DNA from: Geothrix sp.
GTDB lineage: Bacteria > Acidobacteriota > Holophagae > Holophagales > Holophagaceae
Direction of reading: 5' to 3'
Assembly (NCBI RefSeq): GCF_020622065.1
Contig: NZ_JAHRYQ010000001.1
Coordinates: 868,001 to 932,000 of the forward strand
Length of the DNA stretch: 64,000 nucleotides
Shown here: piece after piece, positions 62,724 to 64,000 of the stretch
Layout of the letters: every line of letters starts with the position of its first letter
How positions within the stretch are numbered: the first letter of the stretch is position 1
Position numbers and translations under genes: made by a program
Notes under the pieces: generated by a model
The model's database searches: none
What the model was told of the DNA's origin: nothing
The model's input: only the letters and a program-made list of their open reading frames with translations

Positions 62724-64000
62724 GTGGATAGCCTCGACCTCAGCTACCGGGTGGCGGTCTCTCTGGCGGGCGCCGCCGCGCGGGCCTGTGCCCGGGGCCT
62801 GCCTGCTGGATGGCGGATGCGCCTGGAGGCGGAGGCGCCGGACCTGCCGGCGAACCGCTGGATCTGGCTGCATGCGGTGAGCGTGGGCGAGCTGCTTCTG
62901 GCCGAAGGGCTGGTGCGGCGCCTGCGGGATACGGGCCACACCCTGCACCTCAGCACCGGCACCCCTGCCGGGCTGGCGCTGCTGGCCCAGCGGCTTCCAG
63001 CCTGGGACGGGGACACTGGCCGCGTGAGCGGCGGCGCCTTTCCTTTGGATGATCCCGCGGGCCTGGAGCCCTTCCTGCGCCGGGCGCCTGGGGCCTTTCT
63101 CGCCCTGGAGACGGAGCTCTGGCCGGGGCTGCTGGCGGCGCTCGAGGCCCGCGGCATCCCGCGCCTGATCGTGAATGGGCGCCTGACGGAGAAATCCCTC
63201 GAGCGGGGCGGTCCCTGGCTCCGCCGGGCGGCCTCGCGCCTCAGTCTGGTGGCGGCCCGGGACGAGGCCAGCGCCGAGGCTTTCCGGCGCCTGGGGGCGC
63301 CGGTCGTGGCGCTCGGCGGCAACCTCAAGGCGGACCTTCCGCCCCCCCGGCCCCTGCATGAAGGGTGGGCGGCCCTGCGGGAGGCCTGGACCGAGCATCC
63401 CGTGGTGGTGGCGGGGAACACGGTGGAAGGTGAGGAGACATTGATTCTCGAAGCCTGGGCTCAGGCGCGCGGGCGGTTCCCGGGGCTGCGACTCATCCTG
63501 GCGCCCCGCCAGCCGCGCCGCTTCGAGGCCGCGGCCGCGATCCTGGCTGCCCGGGGAACCCCCTTCCGGCGGGCCTCCGCCTGGCCTGCTGACATCTCCT
63601 GGGCCTCGACGGAGGTGCTCCTGTTGGACACGCTCGGCGACCTGCCGGCGGTCTATGCCGAGGGCACCGTGGCCCTGGTGGCCGGAGGCTGGGCTGCGCC
63701 GGGCGGGCACAATCCCCTGGAGTCCATCCGGGCCGGGGTTCCGACGCTCCTGGGGCCGGGCTTCGCCAACTTCGGGGACCTCGTTCCGTCCCTGCGGGAG
63801 GCCGGGCTGCTCCAGGTGGTGGAGACTCCGGATCTGGCGGTCGCCCTGGTGGAGGCCCTGGCCGCAGCGCCCCTTCGGCCCATGGGCAAGGTCCCCCTGC
63901 CCGAGGGGCTGCGAGGCACCCTCGACCGCACCCTGGCCTTGCTCGAGCCGCATCTTGCGGCGCTGGGCGGTGGTCAGCCCGTTCCCATCGCCCGGGTGGG
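62724..64000 (+). CDS. waaA: 3-deoxy-D-manno-octulosonic acid (Kdo) transferase, 3' end beyond window
   Basis: The frame is open from GTG 62724 to the window end (425 codons). An N-terminal segment containing LHAVSVGELLLAEGLVRRL, then ETELWPGLLAALEARGIPRL and IVNGRLTEKSLERG, matches KdtA/WaaA. A GT-B second half follows, with VVVAGNTVEGEE and GGHNPLESIRAGVPTLLGPG. It adds Kdo to lipid A at the inner membrane. The full protein should be about 430 residues, so little is missing. GTG with a weak GAGAG site is chosen because an in-frame TGA lies 15 bases upstream. Confidence 0.9.
   Translation, partial: MDSLDLSYRVAVSLAGAAARACARGLPAGWRMRLEAEAPDLPANRWIWLHAVSVGELLLAEGLVRRLRDTGHTLHLSTGTPAGLALLAQRLPAWDGDTGRVSGGAFPLDDPAGLEPFLRRAPGAFLALETELWPGLLAALEARGIPRLIVNGRLTEKSLERGGPWLRRAASRLSLVAARDEASAEAFRRLGAPVVALGGNLKADLPPPRPLHEGWAALREAWTEHPVVVAGNTVEGEETLILEAWAQARGRFPGLRLILAPRQPRRFEAAAAILAARGTPFRRASAWPADISWASTEVLLLDTLGDLPAVYAEGTVALVAGGWAAPGGHNPLESIRAGVPTLLGPGFANFGDLVPSLREAGLLQVVETPDLAVALVEALAAAPLRPMGKVPLPEGLRGTLDRTLALLEPHLAALGGGQPVPIARV

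Overview
This is a 64 kb stretch of GC-rich, gene-dense chromosome. Genes have strong G/C bias at third codon positions, good AGGAGG-type ribosome sites, many 1-4 base stop/start overlaps and a Gram-negative envelope (TonB/ExbB/ExbD, OprB-type porin, Kdo transferase, ArnD-type deacetylase). Together with a multi-cofactor tungsten aldehyde oxidoreductase operon, a lipoprotein cytochrome c and hemerythrin/c-di-GMP signalling, this suggests a respiring, partly anaerobic bacterium, most likely an acidobacterium of the Holophaga/Geothrix type. The taxonomic guess is inference from gene content only. No rRNA, tRNA, CRISPR array, transposase or prophage gene was seen.

Layout. 1-4.6 kb: a cytochrome c lipoprotein (cut by the window edge) divergent from a Cys-rich SufR-like repressor, then a DUF2891 protein, a hemerythrin-GGDEF protein and tadA. 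4.6-9.8 kb: a tiny ORF with a terminator, carA and carB, and a CoA-binding protein, separated by imperfect inverted-repeat elements. 9.9-16.9 kb: a zeta-toxin-like P-loop kinase, a FabD-like acyltransferase, then a + strand run of HD-GYP protein, pseudopilin, PBP4-type peptidase, response regulator and EamA exporter. 16.8-22.4 kb (- strand): an ABC importer of a double permease, an ATPase with an AAA-associated domain and a porin, preceded by a 17-codon ORF, plus a MoxR ATPase. 22.5-28.3 kb: a beta-oxidation pair (thiolase and FadN-type dehydrogenase/hydratase) and an EF-G-like GTPase. 28.5-33.6 kb: a DUF512 PDZ/FeS protein, an EamA exporter and the - strand tonB-exbB-exbD-exbD operon. 33.9-38.3 kb: tgt-yajC-secDF. 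38.3-39.1 kb: a lower-GC intergenic island bounded by a 45 bp inverted repeat and holding a broken HTH gene.

39-47 kb: a secreted alpha/beta-hydrolase peptidase and an ArnD-like deacetylase face the operon aorA-aorB-aorC-aorD-unknown, followed by a POT peptide transporter. The aor genes encode a polyferredoxin, a tungstopterin aldehyde oxidoreductase, an FAD subunit and a MoaD-like protein, so they should form an NAD- and ferredoxin-linked aldehyde/carboxylate redox complex. 47-64 kb: PilZ protein, phosphoesterase, an unusual thiamine-phosphate-synthase/shikimate-kinase fusion, an MsbA-like ABC exporter, then M28 peptidase-aroB-TPR-unknown on the + strand, and on the - strand S1/P1 nuclease, lepB, a lipoprotein, tex and a CobW GTPase. 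The window ends inside waaA.

The features most worth attention are the aor operon and the folded leader region in front of it, the ThiE-AroK fusion, the inverted-repeat-bounded island at 38.3-39.05 kb, the porin-coupled ABC importer without a visible binding protein, and several families of dispersed hairpin elements.
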